DNA of 64,000 bases, from contig BRXU01000010.1 of the NCBI GenBank assembly GCA_030267565.1, positions 616,501-680,500 of the forward strand, read 5' to 3'. The position numbers and the translations under genes are program-made. The DNA comes from Pleodorina starrii. Taxonomy: Eukaryota; Chlorophyta; Chlorophyceae; Chlamydomonadales; Volvocaceae. The notes under the pieces are model-generated. The model was not told the origin of the DNA, ran no database searches, and was given only the letters and a program-made list of their open reading frames with translations. Positions 45,752 to 57,506 of the stretch are shown in pieces; position 1 is the first letter of the stretch; each line of letters starts with the position of its first letter.

Positions 45752-48173
45752 CGTCTGCCAGCGCTGCCTTGCATTGCGCGCTCCGAATGCTTGCTTGTGA
45801 TGACTTACCGGTAATCAACGACACGTCGTCAAGACCCTGGAACGGTGCAGCGGGTAGGTTCCGCCCCGCCCTCAGGCTCGCTGCTGTGGATCAGGCGGCG
45901 GCTTTGGTTTATTCGCCGTCACAAGCAAGACGGACAGATGGAGAAGGATTGGGGGGTGGGGGGTGGGGCTCCATCCGGTCCAGAGCCGCGCGCGCTATGC
46001 GTACCAACGGTTGGCTGCTGGCTTGCTTGGGTGCTTGGGTTCCGTGTATGTGACCAGTCAGGCGCTGCTGTGGATTAATGAATCCTTTTACAGTGGAGCG
46101 AGCACCGGAAGGTGCGTACCCCACGAGCCAGACACTCGCTGTTCGTTGCGGCCGAAGCTATAGCCCAAACAGCGGAAGGCCAGTGGGCCCAACACACGAC
46201 TCAGAACCCAGCCCGAACACGCACGCAGTCAATCAAACTTAAGGACAAGCCCCATGCCAGCAGGGGCTGCCGTGACGCGCGCGCGCCGCAACCTACCCTT
46301 TGTGGACAGGACGCGGGAGCCAGGGTGTGACGTCTAGCTCGTGCCCCGTGCGGGGCCGGGCCCCAGAATAGACCCGCGGCGGGCCCACATAGCGCCCGAG
46401 CGAGCGGATCCAGCCACACGGGGCTCACTCCTGCTGGAACGTTGCCAGCGACAGCGACCGACGGCCGGATCTGCCGGGCCCCGTGATAGCTGCGGCCTTG
46501 CAGCCGGCCCAAATTAAACACGCGGCGCCCGGCGCGGCCCAGATAGAAGGGTGCACACGACAAGCCGCGCTGTATGGTAACTGCAGCGAGCTGCCAAGGC
46601 ATGGGATCTATGCCCCATGCCTTGGCCTCGCGGCCCGAAATGCTGGCGCCCGAACTGACGCGGTTCGTTAACCGCGGGAACCGCGTTAATAAGGCATGTA
46701 CCTTGCTTACTTACATACACGCATACGTGTGAAGGCGAAAGATCGCCCTGCTGGGCATCTGCGACCGCACGCCAACTAACCCCGCCCCCGCCGGTGGCAT
46801 GGCGTGATTACCACGTTGCACAACCAACCCCCAGCAGCATCTATCACCGTCGGACGTATGTCGAACGAACGAATATTGACGACCGGGGGGGAGCGTGGGA
46901 CGTCGGACGTGGGTGGGTGCGTGCGTGGGTTATTAATGAGGGTTCATCTATCCTGGATGGCAGACGGCCGTACCTCTTGCCTCTTGCCAAGTACATCAAG
47001 TGCATCAAGTACGTACATACCATATGGTGATAACTACGGTAACTGGGGAGTTCGGCGGGCAGCAGGCTACCCATACATCCAACGAAGGAAGAGCCATCAC
47101 TCTACGAGACGCGCGCACACGCACTACTAGTTAAAAAGTCCGTTGGCCGATCGGTTCCAGCTACGTAGCACGCATGCCTTCCAAGGAACGAAGCATGCAT
47201 ACGGGCAATATTTTACAAAAGCGCGAGCGCTTGTAGTAATCAACGGCAGCCAGATCCATACATACATACATAACTAACATACACGCACTGACGGCCGTAG
47301 CAGCATGCATACCACAGATGGATAGCTAGATAGAGCACATCGAGGCATGGCGGCGAGGAGCATTAACTAACGATTTAAGGATCAATTCTCGCTTGGCCCA
47401 GTAGCAACGAACATCTTCGTTGCTGGCCAGGTAGACCGTGCCTGGTTCGTTGTCAATAGTGTGTTAGTACGGTACGGCTCGCTCGATCGTACATACGTAC
47501 GGCTCCATGATTCATCAGTTGCTGCTGCCATTCGTTGTTGGCCAGATCGTTGGTGGGTGTCATCACCACTGCTGCGTGGCACTTGTCGTACGTTGTACAT
47601 ACATAATACTAGGCACAGTCGGGATCTGCGGATCCGACCAGACCGTCACTGCAAGGCAGACAGACAGGCAGGGAGGAGCGATCGAGGGAGCGAGGAAGCA
47701 AATCAAGCAACAAAGGACCGTCAGATAGAAGTACGCTGGTATGGCAAGCAGCAGGCGCAGCAACAAGACATGACATGTAAACACGGAAAGAGTAAGTACG
47801 TATATATGTTTGCATATGTGCACGCACGCACAGTTCCTTATCGACCTACATAGTACGTACGCACCCCGCCCTGCCCGCGCGTTGCCGTGCATCCCCAGCC
47901 CTCCCCAGCCAGCAGCAGTCGACACCCCTTTGCCATCAACTAAACTTTACGCAGACTGCGAAGACCGCTTTATGTTAACCATTATTAAGTTTTGCGGAAT
48001 ACTTCGTTAGATATAACGAATAATTTGGAGTACGTACGTAGTCAGACAAACAGACAGCGACGACGGACACGCACACGCAGTATAGTATGTATTGCTTGCT
48101 CATTAATAAGACCATCCCTTCCACTCCTCACCCCTCCCCTGTCCCCTCCCCTCCCTCCCGTCACTTGTCTGGC
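45752..48173. other. intergenic, no gene seen
   Basis: This is 2.4 kb with no convincing coding frame. It contains two short perfect hairpins (46594-46625 and 46659-46676) and many alternating tetranucleotides of the tacg and catg type. GC content drops visibly from about 46.7 kb onward compared with the left half of the window. Confidence 0.5.
46594..46625. other. 12-bp perfect hairpin
   Basis: The arm ccaaggcatggg (46594-46605) is exactly complementary to cccatgccttgg (46614-46625), with an 8-nt loop. A second, 7-bp hairpin with cgcggtt/aaccgcg arms follows at 46659-46676. No gene borders them. Confidence 0.85.
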
Positions 48174-51100
48174 TCACCAGTCCCGATCCATGTTGGCCCG
48201 ACACTCAGCGCTGCCGCGGACACCCTCCGTCTCACTGTACATGCGGCACACCTCCACCGTCGCTGAGCTGGCGCCCGTGGACACCACCCGGACGCGAAAG
48301 CCGCCTCCGAAATTGCTGTCAGCGTTGAACGGCACGAAGGGAGCGGTCCAGACGTTGCCATCGGGGAAGGCCGCGCTGTCAGCAGGGCTGCTGAAGCGGG
48401 GCCCAGCGTCGATGTAGTTTGTAATGGCGGAATCACGGTCGTTGACGCTGCCGTTGTAGTTGTGAATCACGACCTTCTGATGGTAGGATGCCTTCAGCGC
48501 TCCGTCGTACCCGCCAAAGGTGGATTCCGCCACTCGGTAGCTCAGGAAGAATTTTGGGTAAGGAATGGGGGCGGCCGCGCCGCCGGGTTTGGTTCCCAAG
48601 TCGATGATGACCATGTTTTGGTCGGAGGCGCCGGAGGCGGGGATATTGAAGGTGAGGCGGTTGTTTCTGCCGACTCCGAAGTTGGCGGCGTGCAGGTCGC
48701 CGCCGGGCACGAACGTGTGCCAGCCCATACGGAAGTTGTTGGGCGCGTTGTTGCAGTGAACACCTTGGCTGGTGCCGGGAGTGTTGCCCATGGGGTCGGT
48801 CTCATCGCCATACTCCCTGAATCCCCTGCGAACGATGGAGCCAGCCAATGCGTGCGTGCGTGCGTACGTGCATGTATATTATTATAGGCGCGTTGCATTG
48901 CTTGTGTATGTGCGGATAGATGTGGATTCGGATTTGGATTTGGATTTGGATTTGGATTTGGATTTGGATTTGGATTTGGATTTGGACGACGACGACGACC
49001 TGACGTTGATGAGTGTGTTAATGACGGATGGGTTTGGACAATGTTAGGGACGATGGAAAGACACCGCGCGACGCTTGAGCAGCCGCCAAGGTCTACGAAT
49101 GGTACGTAGGGCCTAGCGAGGGTTTTAGGGTTTTAGGGTATACAGGAAATGTTGATGTTCAAAACACATCCAAAATTAGTGCTCGTTGCCGGTACTGCTG
49201 GCATGCGGTGGGCGGGCGGGGTCGTCACTTCATCAGAATGCCGCAGGTAGGGAGCCCCGCCGTGCGCACATGCATGCATTCGATGCATGTACACATTTAG
49301 ATAGTGCAAGCTGTAACGTCTTACCTGTAAGCGTGGTTGAGGCCGTGGGTGTGCTGCAGCTCGTGGAAATAGAGGTGCACGTCTCTGGCGTACTCGCCCT
49401 GTATGTCGGAACGGTAGGGAGGTAGGGAATCGATCGAACGAATAATATGTACGTATGCGGCTCAAGGAACGAATGGAAAGCGGAAAGTGGGCAGGGAGTG
49501 AAAAAGGGCCTCCATTCTTTATGCAAATGATGATTGAGCGTTCTGCAGGCTCGCTGATTGACTATAGAGCGAGGTTATTTAACTTAGTATATTTAACTGG
49601 GTGGCTCGGCTATTAAAGTACGTACGCAGCCTACTCTATCCGGTGTGTCGACTTACATCGATGAAGATGCGGCACTTGCCGCCGCCCATGCATGAAAAGT
49701 CCGCCACACCCTCGAATGCGCACCGGGTCTCCCGGGGCAGAACAGTGATGATGCGCCGCCTCGGTCCCGATTGCAGCACGGCCCTCAACTTTGGGTCACT
49801 CTCAGCCATCTGCGTGTGTCCAAGCAAGTGAGCGTGCGAACGAAGACGGGCAGGTTTGTTCATTATCCCATCCAGCAAACGGCACACACGCACGCAGGGA
49901 TTGACACGATAATTCATTTCATAGCAACAAACGAAGGTTATCATCTAAGAGACTAGTCTAAAGACGACTCGTGTATTTTTCCATATAGATCGTCTTTAGG
50001 AAGGCCTCTATTTTACAGACGAACACTTTTCCTATGTTTAGAGGGAGGGAGCGAGCATCTATCAAAATTTTCATTGCTGGCAGCTGCTGCGTGAACGCGT
50101 GCACGCACGCAATAGATAGACTAGTCCTTGATAGGCAAGCAAAGAGGCAAGACCAGCAGGCACACAGGCCCTTCTAACTATGTGCCCGTTTGTGTAGTTT
50201 CAAACTAATAACTGGCCAGCAGCTACCTAGCCAGCAGTACGGGCCGCCGCCTCCCTCTTCTCGGCATTTGCGTTCCCCCAGTGTGCGTGTACGGTATGTA
50301 TGTGCCTCCGTGTTCATACGGTACGAATGGCGCCGGTGCGTGCGTGCGTGCATCTTGTATGTGCGCGCATTATATTATTATTACACGTTCTCAGCAGTAT
50401 GCGTTGATGGAGACGCACATCGCTCGCTTGCGTGGCCACGCGCGCGGACATATACGTGTTTCCCGACCGCTTACCTTCGCCGTCTGCGCCTCAGCTGCCT
50501 GTACCCAGTACTGCATTTCCGCCACACCGCATCTTGACCCGTCGAAGCTGATGGGCGGCAAAACGCCGCGCGCCAGCTGTCCCTTGCAGTCCACCGTGAT
50601 CGGTCCCACCACGGCCACGTTGTCGGGATGGAAGGTGGTCTTGCCGAAGGAACAAGTGCGGTAGGCGTTCTGCAGAGCGGCGGGTGGGCGACGGAGATTC
50701 ATGGGCGCGCGATCGAGCTTCAGGAGCGTTTCAACGCAGGAGCAGGGCGTGCATTCAGCAGCAAACACGCACGCAGTACCCGGTCCCGCGCGCCGCCCAG
50801 GAAAGACGACGGACCGCATCTATCTACCGTTTGTCCAAGAAAAAAATAAAGGAGAATCCGCGACGCCGTCGTCGGTGCAGCCAATGCAGCCATGCATGCA
50901 TCTCCGAGCGAGCAAACACCTTGCGTAACCTACAACGAACCTACCTTGCACTTGCTGTTGCCAGTCAGGCATATATACATATAGCATATAGCATGTTGCA
51001 CTTTAAACTCTACCTACCTGTATGTTGCCTGGTAAGGCATTGGGCGCATCACTGAAGAGGAATCTCTTGAACTCCTGCGTGTATGCATGCAGAAATAAGG

Positions 51101-53356
51101 AATACGTAGCCGGTTAGTCGGTTGGCGTCCAACGATAGATGTTCGGCGGATCACGGCAAACGATAATTATCCAGCCGGCGATCAACGGCGGTTTCGGAGG
51201 GGACAAGCATCAATCAATCGCACAAGCATCAAAGCGTACGTATACGTTCGTTCATACGTACGTACGTACAGGGCACCTACGTCAGCGGAGCGGAATGGGT
51301 TCATCCAGCCGCAGAAGTCCAGCAGGTGCACCACAGCTTTCAGTTCAATGGCCTGACCGGTGTATATCTGCGGGGCCGTTGGAGGCGCGGGCGGGAGGGG
51401 CAGCAGGTGCGTGGGCGCTGCGATGCAGCAGCAGGGACCGACGGACGGACTATTGACGGACAAACGAAAAAGGTTGACGGAGCGACAAACAACGTCGGTG
51501 AGCGAGGTTGCATGCATGCGTGCGTGCATGTGTGCGCGGCCATAAATACGTACACACACGAAATAAACCAGGTTAAGCGAGTTTCGTTGCGGTATATATG
51601 CTTACGTGTGAGTTGACCATGATCGAAATTTCGCTGAAGTGCACGTAGAGTGGTAATGTACGAAATGGTAATGTACGAAACGTGCATGCATGCGTTACAC
51701 GTGATTGCAAAGCAGTATTAGTACAGCGAGCTACGTACGACACACGCCCGGCTGCACCGACCTCCTTTTGTTCCATTCTGTTTAACACTCGGAAGGAGCC
51801 CTCGCGCAGGCTGACGGCATCCCCGCTGCTGGCGGCCGCCATATTGCGCCGTCCGCCGGTACTGTTGCTTGGAGTACGAATGTCAAACGTGGCCTGCAGC
51901 GACGGTCGGTCGGTCGGTCAGCAGGTGATGAGTGTAGATATTCGTCTCTCGCTCTTTGGGCAAGATGAACCCACGGATACCCGCCATATAACCCACGGAT
52001 ACCCGCCATGAATATATAACCCACGGATACCCGCCATGCGTGATTATTAACAGAGGTTGCTTTCGGTAGCACACGCACGCGCATCGGGTACATACAGGTA
52101 GCCAGGTAATAAGGGTTGAGAATGTGCGTGGATGGACGGAATGGGCATCAATTTCATTCCACTACCTATTTTGGGGTGGGGCCCCAGCGCGAAGCGCCCA
52201 GTACGTATGTACTCGTTTCGCATGACAGCATGTTGCCTTCCGTTATCAGCCATTCACGCACGTCTGGCCTACAAGCCTCAGGTACCTATGTGCTGTTCTA
52301 TCTATCCGTTCGCAGACGGTGTTGTGAAGTACGTGCGTCCCTGCATGCATGCCCAGCCACGCACACACTGGCCCATCCAGCCACTAGCTGGACATGGCAT
52401 GTCCGCGGCGGGCGTATGTATGTACCTATGTACGTATGTATGTAATGCAACCCCGACGGCCTCCGTCGGTGTCAAGCTACGTACGCTTGCTCTCTTCCCT
52501 GCCTGCCCTTATTACGTGCTTCGTTGCCGCCTTCGCTCGGCTTTGCTCACGCACGCACGCACCTACCGCGATCAGGTCGCCCGTCTTGACTCTGAACTCC
52601 TCTTGGAACGCGGCCACCTCCGCCCGGCCCTTGGCGATGCGCTTGATCGGCACGTTGCACTCTGGGGCATCCTGTAACATTCCGGTTTCGATGTTCATGG
52701 ACTCGGGGCAGCGGAGCTCCATAAAGGAGAAGGTCTTCTTGCGGCCGCCCGTCATGACGCTCACGGTGGCTTGGACTGCATGCATCGATCGATGTTGGTG
52801 GACCGATATATAGGTAGGAGGGAAAGGGAGCGGGTGCGTGGGCCAGTGGTGGTGCTGTAATAATGTAGCCTATTTAGGTGGCTGGTGCGGAATAACCAAG
52901 CTTGACATTGCCCGCCGAGGTGCTTGTTCTTAGATTGGACAGAGTTGAAGTGCCTCGTGCACGTAACGAAGGAGCCGGCACACGTGAGCAGCAGACCAAC
53001 GAATGAGTGACGACGGCTTGCCGTTTCTAATATTTGGGTTTTTCGTTAAGCACGGACCGCCGTAAATATTTTAAAAAGATCTATAGATAGTGTCTCGGTT
53101 CCGTTGCGATTGTATGTTGGGAACCCAAATAAAAATGCGAATCGGACCGCGCGGAGCGTTAGTTCGGCTTGCAACCTGCCTATGAATCTGTCAAAGGCGG
53201 CGGCGCTGTACAAGCTGGCTTACCGTTCACGGAAGTCACGGACGGCGTCTGCGTTTTCCGGGACTGAACGCCTTGGCTCGCGAGCAGCAGGACGGAAATG
53301 CTGAATGCGACGCCCAGTGCGAGGGCGCCGAGCCGGCATGATGATGTCCGCGTCAT
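48174..53356 (-). CDS. gametolysin-like metalloprotease (peptidase M11)
   Basis: Ten exons: 53356-53224, 52775-52567, 51893-51739, 51633-51606, 51367-51281, 51074-51018, 50669-50475, 49809-49657, 49398-49325 and 48825-48174, about 580 aa. The N-terminus is a signal peptide (LGALALGVAFSISVLLLAS). The middle has RTCSFGKTTFHPDN and RRRIITVLP, as in the gametolysin family. Exon 9 encodes the zinc site H-E-L-Q-H-T-H-G-L-N-H, matching HExxHxxGxxH, and exon 10 the Met-turn region with DETDPMG. M11 enzymes degrade or remodel the hydroxyproline-rich cell wall or extracellular matrix at mating and hatching. The C-terminal part (about 200 aa) is the usual beta-rich region. The exon 3 donor and the 28-bp exon 4 are the weakest joins, with phase as the guide. 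A TATA box lies upstream. Catalytic residues are intact, so an active secreted enzyme is likely. Confidence 0.9.
48926..48985. repeat. TTTGGA hexanucleotide run
   Basis: About nine ttggat hexamers followed by gac triplets lie in the last intron of the metalloprotease gene. Confidence 0.95.
49120..49138. repeat. interstitial telomere-like repeat
   Basis: Two perfect tandem ttttaggg units preceded by ggg lie in the last intron of the metalloprotease gene. Confidence 0.8.
51969..52036. repeat. tandem acccacggatacccgccat units
   Basis: Three copies of a roughly 20-bp unit with short spacers lie in intron 2 of the metalloprotease gene. Confidence 0.9.
52172..52203 (+). repeat. solo GC-hairpin end of the Helitron-like family
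   Basis: The sequence ggggccccagcgcgaagcgc and its flanks match the hairpin-bearing end of the elements at 55643 and 60512. Only about 30 bp is present, in an intron of the metalloprotease gene. Confidence 0.7.
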
Positions 53357-53420
53357 TTTGTAGCGAAAGGTAGAAAATCTAAAAATAATAGGCCTTGTAA
53401 CTGAGTTGTTGGGTTTTGCC

Positions 53421-53431
53421 GTTATATATAT
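53421..53431 (-). promoter_or_regulatory. TATA box of metalloprotease gene
   Basis: A tatatataa run on the minus strand lies about 70 bp upstream of the ATG at 53356, a suitable distance for a short 5' UTR. Confidence 0.5.
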
Positions 53432-54064
53432 CACTTGAAAGGACCTCGAATCAAGACTAATAATTTATTGAACTCCAACGGCCCATGAGGAAACAAACCA
53501 TAACCTAAGCAAGGACCCCACGCTATACACGTAGGCTCTACAGAAATTTCAACGTGTTCAACAAAATAGGGTGCGTTTACTTTAATGTGACGGCTGGTTA
53601 GCTAGGCTACGTACTGCGCGGCGTGACGCTTCAACTGACAGGGCGTTGCATAGACAGACAGGGACTGAAAGGTTATAGAGGTTGACAACCTAACGCGGGC
53701 TCCACATGAAGATTCGCTTAGTAAGATGGGTGGGCGTATGTATGCATCAACATAATTAATAAAACAACTGCTGGTTTCGTAGGTGCATTTGCATTTGGGG
53801 ATGGATTTACCGAAGTAGATCAGACCAGAGACAGTCCTGCCGTTCCAACTACTAATAACGCACGACTGCACGAGAATTTCTCAAGGCGCCTTCGTAATGT
53901 TGAACATTCATTGTCGCTGCGGTCCTGACCGGGTCTGGCCTTGCTTGGGTCGGTACTCGCCGGTGGTACGCAGTCCCGACAGTATTTCATTGCCCCATCC
54001 AGCTGGTCCAAGCGATCGATCGCTATCGGGTATCAATTTTAGTCCGCCACACCTTCTCTAGTGA

Positions 54065-54715
54065 CAAGGGGTTGGTGTCGGCTTCCTGGATCTGGATGTT
54101 ACAAGCTTCAGTGAGCTCGTACGGCTCAAACGAACCCGGAGGCTCATGAACCGCTTCAGTCGCGCAGAAAAAGATAAAGAAAAACAAAATGACAGCACAA
54201 ACGATTCATAACGAAAGTGGTGCAATGGAATGACGTAAACTGCGTGAGGTCGCACAAAAACAAACTCTTCCTTGAAGCCGGAAAAAGGGCGGGGCCCCGT
54301 TCAATCCGTACGGGTTAAGTTGAGTACAAGGGCGGCGAGGGCGTCAATGTGTGAGAGTGTCGACATTCCTGCTGATAGACAACCAGAGCTTTATATCCGA
54401 AATGCCTGCGGCTTTAGCAATCCGCCCCATGTATAGCATCGCGCTCCGTCTCGGCACTGTGCAACTCTTCCCGCCAGCGCATTGGCTCAAGTAATAACTT
54501 GACAGTAGACATGGAGTGGATTATTCTCAGAGTAGGCTGACTTGCAAATAGAAAGACAGCGAAATTGTTTGCAAGGGTCGCGACGACGTGCACTTGCCGA
54601 CGAGAGTGCACAGGCTTCGGTACCGAGGTATTCGCCATAGAGAGGCTGGACAACTTTAACATTAGGACAGGGAATGTAGAAGTTCCCTGGGTTGCCGTCT
54701 GGACCAGCTCCTCCC
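54065..54715 (+). mobile_element. Helitron-like family, diverged copy A1
   Basis: It starts with caaggggttggtgtcggctt like the other copies. Family sequence is interrupted at about 54089-54270 by unrelated DNA and then resumes to about 54715. There it diverges from the family, so the 3' hairpin end is lacking. Differences from the other copies are spread evenly, suggesting an older insertion. Confidence 0.7.
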
Positions 54716-55562
54716 TTGGCACTCAAGCTCTACCACAGGGAACAGCTCTGATGCCGAAGTGCATTTTCTCGAGCCTGCAGATAAAAGTATTAAGAAAGTG
54801 TGACGCCTCCGTCTCGCGTGGCTCTCACTTATCGCGGCCCGCAGTCGTCTGCGCCGCTGGGTTGGTTGGCCAGGGGCCGTGCGATATTTGTATCGGCTGG
54901 CTTTTCGTTTCAAGCAGCCAACGGGTGCTTGGGTGCCATTTACTTGTTCCCGCTGTTTGGCTGCTGGTTGTGGATAGGGGGTTGTGTCCCGGGCTTGCAC
55001 TTCGAAACAATGCGTGGTGCGGTTGTCGTGGGTGCTGTGGCTGGCATGGCAGTTAGCCCCTCTCGCTCAGCAGTTAGCCCACGAACGAGACCGAGGGCCC
55101 CCGGGGCTCGTCCTGCCTCAGGGTGAGTCGCCCACAGTGTAACACCCGTTGAGACACATATATAGAAGTCCAGCATCCCGACCATAACGCACGCTCCTTG
55201 CAGACACGGTACTTCAGAGTTACTCACAACTTCTGCATGCTGCCGTCTTTCCTGTCATGTTCACCAGCACCGAATTGTTTCCTATTTCACAAGAGATATA
55301 TAAGCCACAATAATGAAGCAGAAGCCACGATGACAGAAGCATTTCACCCTCAGGGACGGACTCTTGTACAATCAATTGAGTTTGCTCAATTTATGTTGAG
55401 ACTTATTAGCCCCTGCGCCCGTCAGTGTGTGTCGGGAGTAGTGCGTTGCAGGTGTTGTAGGGTCATTCGGATGCGAGGATTACAAGGGGAACCCACGCCA
55501 TTCGCCTTTGGATGGCGAAGGATGACGCCATTGCTGTCCTTTTGCAGCTTTTTACCAGCAGC

Positions 55563-55642
55563 CGATGGCTGGTGAGAGCCCTCAGGATTGGCACAGAAAC
55601 GTGGCTGACAGAGCGCACAATGACTGCGTGAGGATGCACAGA
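55563..55642 (+). pseudogene. gene fragment split by mobile element (5' part)
   Basis: This plus-strand segment (cgatggctggtgagagcc ... ggatgcacaga) matches, in inverted orientation, the start of the reading frame at 58085-57930 (MAGESPHWHRNVADRAHNDF). It stops exactly where the mobile element begins. The continuation resumes at 57224, after the element. Confidence 0.8.
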
Positions 55643-57223
55643 CAAGGGGTTGGTGTCGGCTTCCTTGAAGCCGGAAAAAGGGCGGGGCCCCGTTCAATCC
55701 GTACGGGTTAAGTTGAGTGCTAGGGCGGCGAGGGCGTGAAATGTGAGAGTGTCGACATTCCTGCTGATAGACAGCCAGAGCTTTTTCCCGAAATGCCTGC
55801 TAGCCGAGTCGTTATCAAGGCCTGCCGGCGCCGCGCGAAGCGCGTCATCCCGCCGGGTGCATGAGCGCATGGATCGAAATACGGCATCATTTCCAAAGCG
55901 AGCGGCGAGGGCGTCAAGTGTGAGAGTGTCCTGAAAGTCCTGCTGATAGACAGCCAGAGCTTTATATCCGAAATGCCTGCGGCTTGAGCAATCCACCCCA
56001 TGTTCAGCATCGCGCTCCGTCTCGGCACTGTGCAACTCTTCCCGCGAGCGCATTGACAGTAGACGTGGAGTGTATCATTCACATATCACGCAGGCTGACT
56101 TGCCAATAGAAGGACAGCGGAACTGTTTGCGAGGGTCGCGACGACGTGCAGTTACCGACGAGAGTGCACAGGCTTCGCTACCGAGGTATCCACCGTATCG
56201 TAGAGCAGGCTTGACAACTTTAACATTAGAACAGGACTGTAGAAGTCCCCTAGGTTGCCGACTGGACTTGTCGGGCGGCCCGCAGAAGAGCGCCGCATCG
56301 TGCGTGCATTGGCGGCTTGGCGTCCAACAACCAACAGTTTGCCCCTCATGGTTTGCTCCTTGCAACCTTTGTAATAGTAATATGCGTCAAGACGATCGGA
56401 CCGGCTAGCAGAGCTGCTGTGGTGTGGTCGCGGCTTGCGGGAAGAATGTTCGCAATGCGCACATAGTTGGTTGCTTGCCGAAACGAAGATTCATTTCACG
56501 CCGTCATGTCAGAATTCCACTTTAAGGAACGATGAATCTTCTGGAATTAATTATAGGCCGAGAGGTGTTGGTTTGACCTCGGCCTCGGTCCATGGAGACT
56601 GCCAAACTGGTTTGTACTCATGCGATGTTGGGTTCCAATAATAAATTTACCGTGCAATAAAGAATGTAATCTTTTACTTATGCAGCCTTTCCGTTGGCCA
56701 AAAGTCTGCACTTGTCCAATTACTTCCATCCCAGATCCCAGATCCCACGTCCCACGTCCCACACACGGACATGGGCAATCCTACAGGGCGGGGCCCCCCT
56801 GGGCGCTTCGCGCTGGGGCCCCGCCCAAAAAACCCTAAGAATGTTCGCAATGCGCACATAGTTGGTTGCTTGCCGAAACGAAGATTCATTTCACGCCGTC
56901 ATGTCAGAATTCCACTTTAAGGAACGATGAATCTTCTGGAATTAATTATAGGCCGAGAGGTGTTGGTTTGACCGCGGCCTCGGTCCATGGAGACTGCCAA
57001 ACTGGTTTGTACTCATGCGATGTTGGGTTCCAATAATAAATTTACCGTGCAATAAAGAATGTAATCTTTTACTTATGCAGCCTTTCCGTTGGCCAAAAGT
57101 CTGCACTTGTCCAATTACTTCCATCCCAGATCCCAGATCCCACGTCCCATGTCCCACACACGGACATGGGCAATCCTACAGGGCGGGGCCCCCCTGGGCG
57201 CTTCGCGCTGGGGCCCCGCCCAA
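55643..57223 (+). mobile_element. Helitron-like element A2 with duplicated 3' end
   Basis: Unit 1 (55643-56828) begins caaggggttgg and ends ggggccccgcccaa. A second copy of its last 385 bp follows (56838-57223). The 3' end carries a strong GC hairpin containing gggcgcttcgcgctgg. The element splits a gene fragment: left flank gcacaga, right flank ttactgg. The unsplit relative at 58085 reads gcacagattgctgg, so insertion was between A and T with no target duplication. Two internal sub-repeats contain gctgatagacagccagagct. A weak frame (minus 56365-56075) is shared by all copies but matches nothing I know, so the element looks non-autonomous. Confidence 0.8.
56838..57223 (+). repeat. direct duplicate of element 3' end
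   Basis: Nearly identical to 56443-56828 (few substitutions such as c/g and c/t). The junction between the copies reads aaaaccctaa. Confidence 0.93.
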
Positions 57224-57288
57224 TTACTGGAAAAGGAGCTGTACGACGATCGATGCGCGGATGTGGGACTTCGAGCTGAGGTGACTGC
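57224..57288 (+). pseudogene. gene fragment split by mobile element (3' part)
   Basis: The segment ttactggaaaaggagctg and onward continues the frame of the fragment at 55563 (LLEKEL...) but carries a 4-bp insertion (gatcgatgcg) relative to the intact version at 58085-57930, so the frame is broken. Confidence 0.75.
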
Positions 57289-57506
57289 GGTATCTTCAAA
57301 AACGCGTTTGGCATCATCTTCATAGGTGCCTTGTAGCTCAGCAACACACCGGGCCAGCGAGCGCAGACCAGTGCGCCCACTGGGTCAGGTCAGGTCAGGC
57401 CTGATCTGACCTGACCCAGTGGGCGCACCGGTCTGCGCTGGCCCGGTGTGATGCTGAGCTGCAAGGCACCCACGAAGAGGATGCCAAACGCGTTTTTGAA
57501 GATACC
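57289..57506. repeat. 218-bp foldback (near-perfect inverted repeat)
   Basis: The arms are about 105 bp each with almost no loop, centred near 57399 on tcaggcctga. The outer ends are ggtatcttcaaaaacgcg and cgcgtttttgaagatacc. There are a few mismatches and small indels. The right arm is open on the plus strand (KRMPNAFLKIP) and runs into a donor-like CAACAG|GTAGG at about 57630, so the hairpin looks like an inverted duplication of part of an exon. Confidence 0.9.
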
